Positions 23,241 through 33,776 of a stretch of 64,000 nucleotides of DNA are shown here, piece by piece; the stretch's first letter is position 1, and the number at the start of each line of letters is the position of its first letter. This DNA is from Hygrocybe punicea. Lineage: Eukaryota > Basidiomycota > Agaricomycetes > Agaricales > Hygrophoraceae. Location of the stretch: the NCBI GenBank assembly GCA_963556145.1, contig OY744468.1, positions 2,542,001 to 2,606,000 on the forward strand, written 5' to 3'. The translations under genes and the position numbers were made by a program. The notes below the pieces were generated by a model. The model searched no databases. It saw only the letters and a list, made by a program, of their open reading frames with translations, and was not told the DNA's origin.

Positions 23241-23728
23241 CCCCTTAGGTCCCCATTTTCCCTTGGTTGGTATATGGTATATGAGTTGTAGGCAAAACTC
23301 CTGAGGGCTCTGTTGGGCTGCATCGTCATCTTCATTACTTGTGCTTTGGTCGTTGCCCATCACAGTACAGCAGACAAAGAGTACTTAGTCGGCGCTACAA
23401 AATTGTACACGGAATCTCAGCAGACTACATATTTGGAGATGCACAGCCACCTTCAAATTTTGGAGTTTCCACACCTCAATGAAAACGGCTGTAATTATCT
23501 GTTTTCAGTCCATTCATCGCCAGATTCATCATTATTTGTCTAGTTTTACACAACAGCTTACATTTTTATTTCCATTTCCACTTTTTACTACTATTCCCGA
23601 CACTGACTTATCCACCGTCACTTCTACACTGACACCCCTCAGGTTAGGATCATTATTATTGTTCCGAAGCCACCCCGAAGCCACATCTACAACACCAGCT
23701 TCAAACCCCAACCTGTAAGGCTACAGAA

Positions 23729-24789
23729 TCAAACATTATATCCGGAGTGTATGAACCATTCCTTCGCTTTCTCTGGCATGACAGTGTGTGCTGCTTCAAG
23801 CAGGGCAATTTCTGGGTAATTGGCATGTTGTATGTGAGCCCAGTTGTGGTGGATCCATGCTTTCACTGTTGAGGAAATCAGTCATATAGATTGAGCTTGT
23901 AATGGGGATGTGTACCAGAACTAAAGCTCTCCTCAATTGGGTTGAAGTCAGGAGAATAAGGGGGAAGAAAGACCAGAAGATGGCCCTGTGCTTCGATGAC
24001 TTCACGCAGAGCATTTGATTTATGTATCGCACAGTTGTCGAGAACAAGAATACTGTTGTCTTGAGGGTACAGATTCATCTTTGGCAGCTGGAAAAGATCA
24101 GATATTGGGTTACCCAGAAAGACCAAATGCACCATGTCATTCACAATAAAATCAAAAAACATTTCCCCATCAACAGATCCTGAAACGATAGAAAGCGCTT
24201 CATAGCCATCCAATGACATTGCTGCCACCATTCTGTAGTGTTCTCCCCTCACAAAATTGGCCTGGATGGTTGCACAATGGCCAGAAGGTGCATGACCATA
24301 GTGCCGATAGATTGTACAGTCGTCCTTGCTTGTCTCATCCACCATGATGAGTTGATGTGCCACAAAATGCAACAGCATTTCTGCCATCCACTCCTCCCTT
24401 GTATCCTCATCTCGTTTGCCTGCTGCCTTTCGAAGTAACTTGTGAGTTAGGCCAGCATCGCGGATGTTCTCATGTAGTGTCGATTGAAAGATGCCAGTAT
24501 TGTAAGCAAGTGCCAACCACTCCTGGATCTCGTCAAGGAACAGTTCAGGGCCCTCCTCAAGAAGGGTGAATAGATCATGTGTCATGTTGGCATTGAGAAT
24601 GCAAGGCTGACCTCAAACAGTGATGGCAGGGGGCACAACTGATCCATACTGTGTGTGGTTTGCCTTCCAGTGCTGGAGGCTTCATTCTGAGACACCAAAG
24701 ATATCACTGACGTCGGCAGGGATGTAGTTATATTCCAGGAGCCATAGAGCCTGCTCCTTGAGATCCTTGCTGATATGCCTGTTAACCAT
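23729..24789 (-). pseudogene. DDE transposase of the outer Tc1/mariner-like element
   Basis: The minus-strand ATG at 24787-24789 opens MVNRHISKDLKEQALWLL, an N-terminal helix-turn-helix region. Two in-frame TGA codons follow, in GVSExSLQHW and ITVxGQPCIL, both at places where arginine is expected. The catalytic core is long and open: LFLDEIQEWLA, MVDETSKDD (first D), VLVLDNCAIH (second D) and PPYSPDFNPIEESFS (E). An intron at about 23874-23924 (GTACAC...AACAG) joins SFSS to VKAWIHHNWAH, and the protein ends HSGYNV at 23729. Apart from the two stops the gene looks complete, about 340 residues. The type is a fungal IS630/Tc1-mariner DDE endonuclease. Confidence 0.82.
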
Positions 24790-24889
24790 GCAAAGGTTCA
24801 AGTAAACGGAAGTTTCCGAGTTCAGCCACACGACTTATCATTTTTTTTTAAAAAACAGCACATGACAAGGATTTCCAAAACCGCTGTAA

Positions 24890-26705
24890 TCATATTACAT
24901 ACATATTTCTACAAATCTGGAGAGCAGTAATCCAACGAAGTTGGTAAGACTCAATACTGCGAGACTTCCACAAGTCATTGTGAGCAAGCTGAGCATCAAG
25001 AAAGTCTACCTGTTCCATTGACAATGGACAATTGGGCTCCTCAACCTCCACCACTGCAAGGTGTTCTGGCACATGACATTCAAATGGATTGTCAGCCACA
25101 TCATCACCGACTTCAAGCTCAGATTCTGGGGCATTAGCTTCGTCATGATGCTCACGGATTTGCTGATCATCCAATGCCTCCCAATCAATGCCATAACCTG
25201 CAATGTCTTCATCAGCAATCTCATCAGCTAATGCAAGTCCTTGAGGGCCTTCCTCAATCATCCCAAAGAAAAACATATCACGGGGAGCTCTTGACCATTG
25301 ATCTCCAAAACGTATACCAATGGTATGATTGTTCCATGCCCCTGCCCAATCCAGTGCATCATTATTGAGGCTGACAGGAAAAGGTGCTGTAGAAGCCAGA
25401 TGTGGGTGATGTTGTCGATGTTGAGACCATCCGACAATTCTAGATTCTGGAAAAGATACTTCCACTTTCTGCCAAAGCCAGAGGTGACATCAAACCAAAG
25501 ATGTTCGATCCGAATGTTGTGAACACTCCTGAAAACTACGTTATTAAACAGAGAGTATTAAATGGAAGTGACGTGCCTCCCCCAGATGTAAGATCCTCGT
25601 GCTACCCCTTTTGTTTCTTCCATATATGCAGCAACACACAAATTTTCAATTCCATGGTCATCACGCACATGACTTGGAATACCATGAATGGCAATTGCAT
25701 CCATGAATAAGAGAAGTACAGTTTCTGCTTGGTTATTGTTACTTGCTCAGATTCCTGTAACAAGGCAAGAACACCCATCGACAAAGGCATGAATGACAAT
25801 CTTCCAGCGAATGAGCCCTGTTGGACAGTTGTGTTAATGGTAATTAAATCAGATCATTTGAATAAACCTGCTGTGTTGTCCGTCGTGATGCCACAGTGAG
25901 TTTGGGCCAGGGACTGAATAAACTCGTCGCTCAATTCATCGGGCACCAAAGGAAACTGCAGGTGCACCATGAACCCACAAGTAAGATCCCTCCACACGTG
26001 ATCGGGGTACACGATAGCCGAGGGACTTCAAATGACTGTCTATCATTCTCTGTCCAAAGTTAGGAAATGTCTCAATTATTTGGCAGGTGATTGCATCAAG
26101 AGTTTCATCAGAAAGATCTGACATAGCCACCATTGTAGAGGTGTGATAACAGTGGATTGACCCATCCTCAGTCTGGTACTGAAGAAACACAGGTAGGCCG
26201 GGTTCAGCTAAACCGTACTCAATAGCATGACGTCGGACAGTTCATGCAGATGTTCTGAAAACATCAGCTAGAAGAGCAGGTCCATGCATCTCAAGCGCAG
26301 TAGCCAGGATATCGCGGTCGATCTCGATCTGCGGTTGCCCTCGTTGTCCAGTATGTATGATATGTGTCGTCTCAATGGTGGGTGCATCAGGAGGATTGGA
26401 TGAAATTGTTGTGGCTTGTTCCAAGTGAGCGATCATTGATTCAATGCTGGTATCTATTGTCAGCCTGTCCTGTGGTGATATGATCCCTGCATGTTGTATC
26501 CTGGACTGAATCAACTGAAAGAACAAGGGGGGAGTCATGTACTCACCGCTTGGATTGTTATCATTAACTGCAGGCATTCATTTCGAACAGAATTGAGTTG
26601 AGCTGCATCTCCAACTTGGGTATGTAGTGCAACTTTAACTCGGTTGCTGAGGGCTTCAAATGCTGCTTGTATAGTTTGGAGGGGTAACAAAGAGTTTTCA
26701 GCCAT
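24890..26705 (-). pseudogene. Integrase-core-type gene, decayed
   Basis: The ATG at 26703-26705 opens MAENSLLPLQTIQAAFEALS. Later segments are LIQSRIQHAGIISPQDRL, a block ending MHGPALLADVFRTSA then TGA then TVRRHAIEYGL, SDETLDAITCQIIETFPNFG, and AR then TGA then IERRVYSVPGPNSLWHHDG. The last is the start of an integrase (rve-like) core; it continues with IVIHAFVDG and, after another TGA, ASNNNQAETVLLLF, HVRDDHGIENLCVAAYMEE. The C-terminal part (WIGQ..., FGDQWSRAPRDMFFFGM, IAGYGIDWEALDD) is open to 24890. The pattern matches a multi-copy captured-integrase family of Agaricomycetes. Stops are TGA where arginine fits. Confidence 0.65.
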
Positions 26706-27641
26706 CGCAACAGGGTCAGTGGTAGAAGCAAATGGTGACAAAGCCTTTCACTCCTTGGTCGTCAAGTTGCACACATCGATGATAACCTAACCTGCTCATT
26801 ACCCCATAAAAAAAACAAGAGATAACAACAACAATGATCAGGGCGCCAGTTACAAAACAATGCCCGAAAAACACCAAAAAAACACCTGCAGAAATACATA
26901 GAGTAACCGTCGAACAAAACAATAGAAAAGGGTCAACCCAATGAACAAGTAGGTACCACCCATGTCAGCAGCCATCCCACTACCGACCCTATTCTGCCCC
27001 ATTATACCCACCCCCCTGGGCGCACAAGTCACCCCTGCCGCCCTGATCTGCAGACGGTTTTTGTGGGATGAATGGGGGCCTAGCGGCACCTCCAAATGGC
27101 CCACCTGACTGAATGGGGGCTTGCAGCACATCAGTTGCTGAAACAGCAATAGTCAAAAAAACATCTGGAGAGAAACGAAAGAGATGTACATATATCCCAT
27201 GTCCCACAGGCTCTGGATAACCCAACCCAACCAGGCACATGAACTCCTCATGGTCGATGAACGAATCGTTGTATAGTGTCCTGCCAGGCAAAGAGGCCCT
27301 CGCGATTGACTTGCCATGCTTGAGTGCACCGTTCCCTAGCCCATTACCCATTCTCAAGACGGTGGACAAGCCATTGGCAACTGGGGCAGTGAATCCGTTA
27401 CTGGCAGTGGCAATGAGCAACAAGAGACGACGATGGCGGAGAACGACATAGCAATGGTCGCACAGGAGACCTTTGAGGGGCCCGCGAGTTTTGACAAGTG
27501 AGGGTGGTCGAGGTTGGGCTTGTCAAGGACTGATAAAGTGGAGTCCTCATCCTGGGTTGTTCAGGGGTTGCCGACTGATTTCCATGAGTTTGAGACTGTA
27601 GACAAGCGGGCAACGATACCCGCACATTCGTGACCACTGCC
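26706..27641. other. Intergenic, no supported gene
   Basis: Contains AT-rich and poly-A stretches (26808-26890). A minus-strand frame at 26989-27423 is open but has no ATG at its start and no recognisable motif. The end of this stretch should hold the promoter of the plus-strand gene at 27642; no clear element is seen. Confidence 0.4.
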
Positions 27642-28619
27642 ATGGCTGAAAATATCAATGTGACCGTCGACGACTGGTCTCCTCTTCTCACATATGAACC
27701 TTTCAGCCAATGGCAAACACCAGACCCCTCGTCTCCTACATTCAACGCCAGCGCGACCCCTTGGCTCAATGGGACGCATCTGACGAATGTTGTAAACGCT
27801 TCCATATCCCTCAACTTCACTGGTAAGTCATCGTTGTCAAGGGAGTGGCAAGAGGACCTTGCCTGAAATGTATATCAAAAGGTCCCGCAATCTATGTTTA
27901 TGGTGCTTCTGGGCCTTCTTATGGTTCCAATTCCGTCTCCCTCTCCGTCAGGTCCGGATCCCCATATACTTCCACTCATTCGACGACCAACGGTTCCAAC
28001 CCACACTTGCTATATGGCGCAAGCAATCTCACCTACGCAAAGCATTCCCTGGTCTTGACGAACTTGGGCGCAACAAGTGGTGACGAAGGTCCGGGAGATT
28101 TCTTGTTGGACTTTATTCTGGAAACCATCCAGCTAGGGCCTGCCGGGTCGGTTTGGTTTTTGGTTTACTCATACCTCAACCAATTTTGATGTAATCACCA
28201 GGACGACCTTGACCAATACCACCGTCGAAAACTCTTCCTCACTTCTCAAGTACACCGCTAATTGGAGCACCAATACCAGTCCTTATTTCTCTGGCAGCAC
28301 CTCCTCGTTCACTAACTTGGAAGTGACTGCGAATGACCACCATACATCTGTACATCTGTTTGCCATAATGGAATCTGTTAGTGCCAGTGCAGCAACGATT
28401 CGAACGCTGCATCATAATCTTACAGAAATAGTTATCCAGAATGTCTCGCAACCTTCATCTCCTCGCTCAAGTGCAAACCGTCGCCTTTGCATGTGTCTCC
28501 CGATGCGTGTGCCTTCACCTGGGTCGTTAGTAAAACGGAAGCAAGTGTGCCTTAGAGTGTTTGTACCACTCACCCCCAAGCCCAGCTCTCAAAGAACAAT
28601 TGGGTCTTTGCAAAGTTGA
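27642..28619 (+). CDS. Secreted or membrane glycoprotein with tandem beta-sandwich-like repeats
   Basis: The ATG at 27642 opens MAENINVTVDDWSPLLTYEP. An intron at 27823-27880 joins NFT to GPAIYVYGASGPSYGSNSV, and another at about 28148-28200 leads to a second VENSSSLLKYTANW unit. The pattern (NVTVDD.SP...Y, many NxS/T sites, an aliphatic-Y-G strand) is that of a frequent Agaricomycete extracellular domain, usually followed by a transmembrane helix. Here the second repeat loses the pattern after about 28350 and no membrane helix is found, so the 3' half may be decayed or the gene truncated. Many N-glycosylation sites fit secretion; no classical signal peptide is obvious. Confidence 0.5.
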
Positions 28620-29409
28620 ACCGCACCGTCGGCAAAGTTGAATTGCACAGCAAAGTTCAGCCATGTGCTTGCAAAGTTCAGCTACGTGCTTGCAAAGAGA
28701 AAAGTCATGCCTGCAAAGCTCAAACACAGGCTTGCAAAGTTCAGTCTTACAAAGAATTGGGTGGAACTAGAAAAGCTTTGGCTCTGTGCTTGTAGGGTTT
28801 CAGTATCATGTATGTGAAAGTTGGCTACAGCATGCCAAGTTTATAGATACTAATAAAAAGAAGGAAAAGAGATTGGGAAGGAATAAATGATTTTGGAAGG
28901 AATTCACCAGTTCTGGAAAGTAATTACCATTTTTGAAAAGAAAATACTTTTGGGCAAAGCAAATCTTTTTGTCCAATGAGACCCTTCATATGTAATAGTC
29001 ATTTAGTATCTTGAATATTTGTAATATCTAGGAATAAAGTGAACAAATGTTTTGCAAGGAATCCACCTGGACTCCCGGGCCACACGGCTTTTCACCCCCT
29101 CTCCTTTCTAAGCGCTCCGTCTTTCTTACTATCTCAGCACCTCGCACCTCACATTTTTGCCCGTACTAGTGACCCCTTATAAGCACCTCTGAACGCCGGA
29201 AACAGACAATCAAAGACCTGGGCCTGGAGTTTAGTAATAGCCAATTTGTTCCACAATGGCATGCTCTGCTGCAAAGAATTGACAAAGCAAACCGTATGCC
29301 GCCACTTCGCCCAAATTTCTTCCACTTCACCACGATGAAGTCCTGCCAGTGATGCTCACCCCGTTGGCAGCAATCATAACAACACACACGCGAAGACGAT
29401 TGTCCCACT
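28620..29409. repeat. TTGCAAAG-type degenerate tandem repeat and AT-rich spacer
   Basis: From about 28605 to 28745 a degenerate unit around TTGCAAAGTTCAGC recurs about seven times with varying spacing. The rest, to 29409, is AT-rich with no supported gene. Confidence 0.55.
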
Positions 29410-31032
29410 ATGCACCATTGTCTCCAAATCGAGGAACTGATTCGCATCATCTTCGGCTTTGTGGTTAATATCGAACTCGATGAACTCGATGAACTCGATG
29501 AACCGAGTCTTAACATCGCCCGCCGTGATTGAGCTGCGCTATCGAGAACATGTCGAACTTTTCACGAACCAGCATCGGATATACTGTGGGAATCCCTACC
29601 CTCACTTGTGCCATTACTACAATGCCTGCCAGCACATCTCTGGGAGGTGAGAACCCGGGAGATTGTGCAGGGCCAGGTTTCGCGATGTCTGGTAAATTAA
29701 AACTTCAAAATCCTCCTGTAATGCTGACCACAGCGCCGTCAGGTATTTACCCAAACTCCAACCGCAGCACACTGGGACCGGTTCCGTCTTCACTCATACC
29801 GTGTCCGGCAGTACCATCACGGAGCCATTGGAGACCGTCAAGATGAGGTGTTATTGCCTGTTGAAACACTTCATGTCATTGACAAGTATAGCAATGGTTC
29901 CACACTCCTTCCCAATCTGCGTATGCTATATTGGTTAGAAGATGATATCACTGTCTTCCCCTTCGTCCGCCTTTTCCTCGCGCCGTCCTTGATCGATTTG
30001 TACTTTCGTCCCCTAGCCGATGACAACTGTCCAAGCCCTGCAATGATGTCTTCCATCGGGACAACATGTCCACTCCTTCGAAAGTTATGGATTCACGACA
30101 TTCATTTTTCAGAATGGATAGATCGCTTTGACCTGGTAGTACCGATATCACGGGCTATCTGTGGACTTGATAACCTCCGATATTTGCATCTGAACGGAAC
30201 GTTGACGAGCGAGGCCATGCGACACATCTTCGTTTTGCCGGATCTCCGCGGTTTCCATGCGTTAAACGTGGATTCGGCTTGGGTTTCTCAGATTCTCGGG
30301 GAATCGAAAGAGCTCAAGCCGCCATTTTTCCCTCAGCTCAGGTCGCTCTCGATGGCTGTTTACTTCATCCCTTCCTTCACTGGATTATTGGATTTTTTGC
30401 GCCTGGAGCTCCATGCCGTCAGCATCCAATACAATGCTTATCATGCACCCGTAGCGGACGATGTGAGGGAGCTGTTCCTTGTATTCAACAAACACTCCTC
30501 TTCCACACTTCGATTCGTTGATATTTCCATGGGTGATCAAGAAGAATTTGCCATGTCTCATGATGCACTCTTTCCTTCCACTACCCTTGACCCCCTTCTC
30601 AATCTCCCTTGGCTGATTCAACTCATTGTCCATGTGTTTCCGTTCGACGTTGATGATGATTTCTTGGCAACCATGGCTGATTCCTGGCCGTCGTTGCAAT
30701 CAATCTATCTGGAAACTTGCACCCTGCGTGTAAGATCGCTTGTTACACTTAATGGCCTCGCTGCACTCGCGAACGGCTGCAAGAAATTGGAGTGTATCCA
30801 CATCCCCATCCATATATCTTCTCATGACGTGCAGACTTTCCCTGTGACCTGGCCAAATTTCCGGGGGAATACGGCCGTCGATCATTTGGATATGGGCTTG
30901 ACCACTGTTAGTGACGAGGTTGGAATAAGGGAGGTAGCAGACTGCTTGTCCCTCGTATATCCGAACTTGAGGACAGTTGATGGGATTTGGGACCACTGGC
31001 TGGAGGTTCAAGGAAGACTGAATTATCTCTAA
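29410..31032 (+). CDS. F-box/LRR-type protein, probable premature stop in exon 1
   Basis: The ATG at 29410 opens MHHCLQIEELIRIIFGFV, as in Agaricomycete F-box-like proteins, with a small LDELDELDE repeat. An in-frame TGA at about 29530 separates IARRD from AALSRTCRTFHEPASDILWE, the typical end of the F-box region. An intron-like gap follows (about 29645-29770), and the body (WDRFRLHSYRVRQYHHG, then LPNLRMLYWLEDD to the TAA at 31032) is one long exon with leucine-rich patterning (LRKLWIHDI, LRYLHLNGTL, LIQLIVHVFPFD, LECIHIPIHI). Such proteins are taken to be substrate receptors of SCF ubiquitin ligases. The TGA makes either a pseudogene or a strain-specific allele; arginine from CGA would fit. 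Confidence 0.6.
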
Positions 31033-31779
31033 TAGACGCTTTCCGTGGCGGTGGCGGCGGCGAGTCCTACACGTATGCTTGACATAATTTAATGCCCCCG
31101 AAGTGTTTTAGATTTTACAAGTAGCCGAATATTTTGTAACCGGACTCTGAGTTGGCCTTGAAGTCAGGTCAAACGAAGCCCGAGGTCGGGCGAGAGTTTC
31201 CAAGTATTGAATTCACGTAACTGGTCAACGTCGCGCTCAAGTCCTATGTCGGAAGGACCACCCAGCTATGCATATGCTGGATCTACCGCAAGACAAGCAC
31301 TGCCATTTGGGGATTTGCAAACTAGGTCCGATTTGTTCAGTGTTCTAAATGGGGGTGATCATCGCCGTGCGCATGGCTTGACTGAGCCCGAGGCTGACAA
31401 TTTTCATTATGAGTGTCAGACAGCTCATTAGGCTTCTCTGCGGTCTGCAGCAATAAGTTTAATCAAAATTTTAAAAGACACCCGAGCAAACTTGGACCGT
31501 GAACACCAGTTGGCTGCCAGTTGGCTACCAGGTGCCAGTGGACCTGGGGTTTCTTGATAAGCTTGGGGTAGAGGTAAAGGGACTTAGGGCCTTCCGTTGT
31601 CCCGTGACAGTGATTTGTGTCAGCACTGACCCGCTCATCTGTAAGCAACTTTCATGGTATTCACAATTCTCCAGCCTCAGCCTTGAACCTTATCCACCTC
31701 CACCCGCTTTCACTCAAATATCACTTCCGTCCTGGAACCCTCATAACCGCCCATCTTCACCTGGACTCAGTCATAGCAT
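31033..31779. other. Intergenic; short coding-like fragment
   Basis: A plus-strand frame with an ATG at about 31243 (MSEGPPSYAYAGSTARQALP) stays open to 31431. It looks coding in composition but I do not recognise it, and I find no partner exons. The rest holds the upstream region of the oxidoreductase gene. Confidence 0.35.
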
Positions 31780-32795
31780 ATGTCCGAATCATCTAGGGTG
31801 ATCCGCCTTACCGTCATCAATGACCTGGTAAGCGTCTTCCCATTCTTCAAAAACAAAGAAACCTCTCTTACTCCAGGACGTTCTCAGGTCTGCCCATACT
31901 GCTACATCGGCCATCGTGAGCTCCTCGACGCCTTGGCTACTGTCGCGGACTCCGACCTTCCTGTCGACTTCGAAATCGAACATCGCCCCTTCCAGCTAAT
32001 TAGCAGCAGTTGTCTGTGTGAAAAGAAGACGGTGGACAAGCGAACTTTCTATGTGTCTCAGTTGGGTGAGGAGAAGTGGACAAAGATGGAGAAGTCAATC
32101 GGACTGTGGATGGAAGAGAAAGGGATCAATCTGTGATTCCGCTGGTTTTACCGCCTTTTGTTGTCCTATCCACTCTAACAAACCTCTTAGGTCTTTCGGT
32201 GGTGTTATAAGCCAAACAATATCGGCGCACCGACTCTCTCGCAAAGCCTTCAAAATCGGGGGTCAACTCAAACAGCTCCCGCTACTTAACGCCATCTTCA
32301 AGGCTTACGCCGAGGAGCAAAAGGATATCGGGGATCGACAAGTTCTGGCCGAGTTGGCAGAAGCCGTCGGGATGATGTCTCACGCCGAAGTGACCCTGAG
32401 TCCTTCTTTCAATGCTTTGCCGTGAATTGACCTATCTTCGATATATAGGCCATCCGCTTCCTGGAATCTGACGAGCTGGAACAAGAGGTTCGTAGCTTGG
32501 CCGACGAGGCACGCGCTAATGGAATCAGTGGCGTGCCCATGACAATAATCGATGGGAAGTGGGCCGTCAGCGGTGGGCAGCGTTCAGATGTATATATTCA
32601 GGTAAGGATCTCCCCCCACCCCCCCCACCCCCCCTATTCCGTATCTCATACAGAAATATTGTCCTACTTCATACGCAGATTTTCAAGAAACTGGCAACCT
32701 GCGGCAATTCTATGACATGCCCAAACGCGGGTGCCACGCCATGTCCGAAAGCTGATAGTGCTTTTGGTAAACCAATCGTGGAAACCATTGCATGA
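31780..32795 (+). CDS. DsbA/FrnE-family thioredoxin-fold oxidoreductase
   Basis: The ATG at 31780 opens MSESSRVIRLTVINDL. Introns at about 31829-31889, 32135-32190, 32386-32449 and 32602-32679 all obey GT-AG and join in frame. The second exon opens with VCPYCYIGHRELLDAL, keeping the CxxC redox pair of DsbA-like proteins, and the fourth has GVPMTIIDGKWAVSGGQ, the cis-proline loop and following strand. The family includes FrnE and 2-hydroxychromene-2-carboxylate isomerase relatives; in fungi it is a cytosolic, poorly characterised oxidoreductase. The usual C-terminus is extended by about 30 residues with CPNAGATPCPKAD. The gene looks intact. Confidence 0.82.
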
Positions 32796-33059
32796 GAGGC
32801 TACGTCTGGTTCACATATGTATGTATACCCAATTTATTTCGTATCGTACGATGGGCATCCCAAGAACAGATTCGGGCCCTCTTCTTGATTCATGTTTCAC
32901 TTTACGTGATCTTTTCAAGTCGTCTTTCAAGTCGTCTTTCAAGTTATGTATAACCATGATGTTTTCCTGTGTATTTATAGTGACATGTTCACTCTATTGT
33001 CATACGAAGTCCAATCAATAACTTATATGCCAGTAGGCAGCACTGAGGAATAAAAGTAG

Positions 33060-33700
33060 TGCTTTGATACCCGCCCGAATCTCCAGCAGTCGCACAGTGA
33101 CCTCGCCTGCAGTGCGTGCCATACTTTACCTGCGCATTGAGGTCTGCTCCATTTTCCAACAACAGTCGCACGACGGGCCTCATGACGTCCAATTAAAGCC
33201 GCCCGCAGCGCATTTCCATCATATCCCCCTTGCGCATTTGACATCCACTCCATTTTCCAGCAGCAGCAGTCGCACGACCGCCTCGTGACCTCCAAGTGAA
33301 GCTGCCTGCGATACGTTTCCGTACATCCCTCCCTATGCATTGACATGCGCTCCATCTCCAGCCAGCACTTCCGAGTCCGAGTCCGCGACCACCTCGTGAC
33401 CTCCAATCTGCAGTGCTGTGTTTGTACTCTCCTCCTGTGTATTAACTGTCTGCGTCCATTTCTCCAATAAACAGTCGCGCGCACATGATGTCAAAGTGGA
33501 GGTGTGCGTTGACGTCCACTCCATGTTCTAGCGGCATTCGCATGACCCCCCTCATGCGCCTGTAGTGCGAGTCCAGACTTCCCCCTCCCTGCGCGTTGAC
33601 ATCCACCCCATTCTCCAGTAACAGTTCCCACGACCGCCTCATGACCTCCAAGTGAAGCCGCCTGCAGTGCATGTCGAGTGCGCATGGAATGTAAATTCTT
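33060..33700 (-). pseudogene. Relict of an ankyrin-repeat gene
   Basis: In several minus-strand frames, short stretches match the ankyrin pattern of fungal NACHT/ankyrin proteins: ALQAASLGGHEAVV, RLLLENGADLNAQ, ENGVDVNAQGG. They repeat roughly every 95-105 bases but change frame repeatedly. No start, no upstream NACHT domain and no continuous frame is present, so this is an old fragment lying between two intact genes. Confidence 0.6.
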
Positions 33701-33776
33701 TTAGACCAAGGATGCAGCTGCAAGTAGTACATCACGTGAAATGGCATGGGCGATCGCTTAAGCGCTCGAGCACAGC

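Larger units (their letters stand above)
18308..23491. mobile_element. Inner Tc1/mariner-like two-gene element, 113-bp TIRs, TA duplication
   Basis: Left TIR 18308-18420 and right TIR 23379-23491 are 113 bp long and differ at only a few positions; they begin CAGCCGTTTTCATTGAGGTG. TA flanks both sides (18306-18307 and 23492-23493) inside an LTR. The element has a DDE transposase gene on the plus strand and an accessory gene on the minus strand that face each other. It has been hit by an LTR (18704-19594), a MITE (20227-20546) and a hAT-like element (21392-22258). Without these it is about 3.1 kb. Its TIR and transposase differ from those of the outer element. Confidence 0.85.
17624..23691 (+). 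mobile_element. LTR (about 882 bp) split by an inner Tc1/mariner-like element
   Basis: The two parts, 17624-18307 and 23492-23691, together make one LTR that begins TGTAGAG and ends CATCTACA, with TGTAGA/TCTACA as terminal inverted repeats. The sequence matches, in opposite orientation, the complete 891-bp LTR at 18704-19594. No internal retrotransposon genes are present, so it looks like a solo LTR. Its flanking 5-mers (GATGC and ACACC) do not match, so the target duplication has decayed or the copy arose by recombination. Confidence 0.7.
16106..24886. mobile_element. Outer Tc1/mariner-like two-gene element with nested insertions
   Basis: The left end is CAGCAGTTTTGGAAATCCTT and the right end, in reverse complement, CAGCGGTTTTGGAAATCCTT. 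The match continues through GTCATGTGCTG, a variable poly-T tract and GTGTGGCTGAACT, about 80 bp in all. TA dinucleotides at 16104-16105 and 24887-24888 are the target duplication. The element encodes a DDE transposase on the minus strand (23729-24789) and an accessory gene on the plus strand (16223 onward), facing each other. The accessory gene is split by an LTR at 17624-23691, which in turn holds a second element. Taking out the 6068-bp insertion leaves about 2.7 kb. Confidence 0.82.

Noticed and set aside
8787..26705. TGA decoded as arginine (recoding)
   Set aside because: Intact genes in the window end at TGA (for example VPS39 and the DsbA-type gene), and the extra TGA codons sit mainly in decaying transposon-type genes.
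26989..27423. A 144-residue minus-strand open frame
   Set aside because: No ATG at its start, no recognisable motif and no partner exons.
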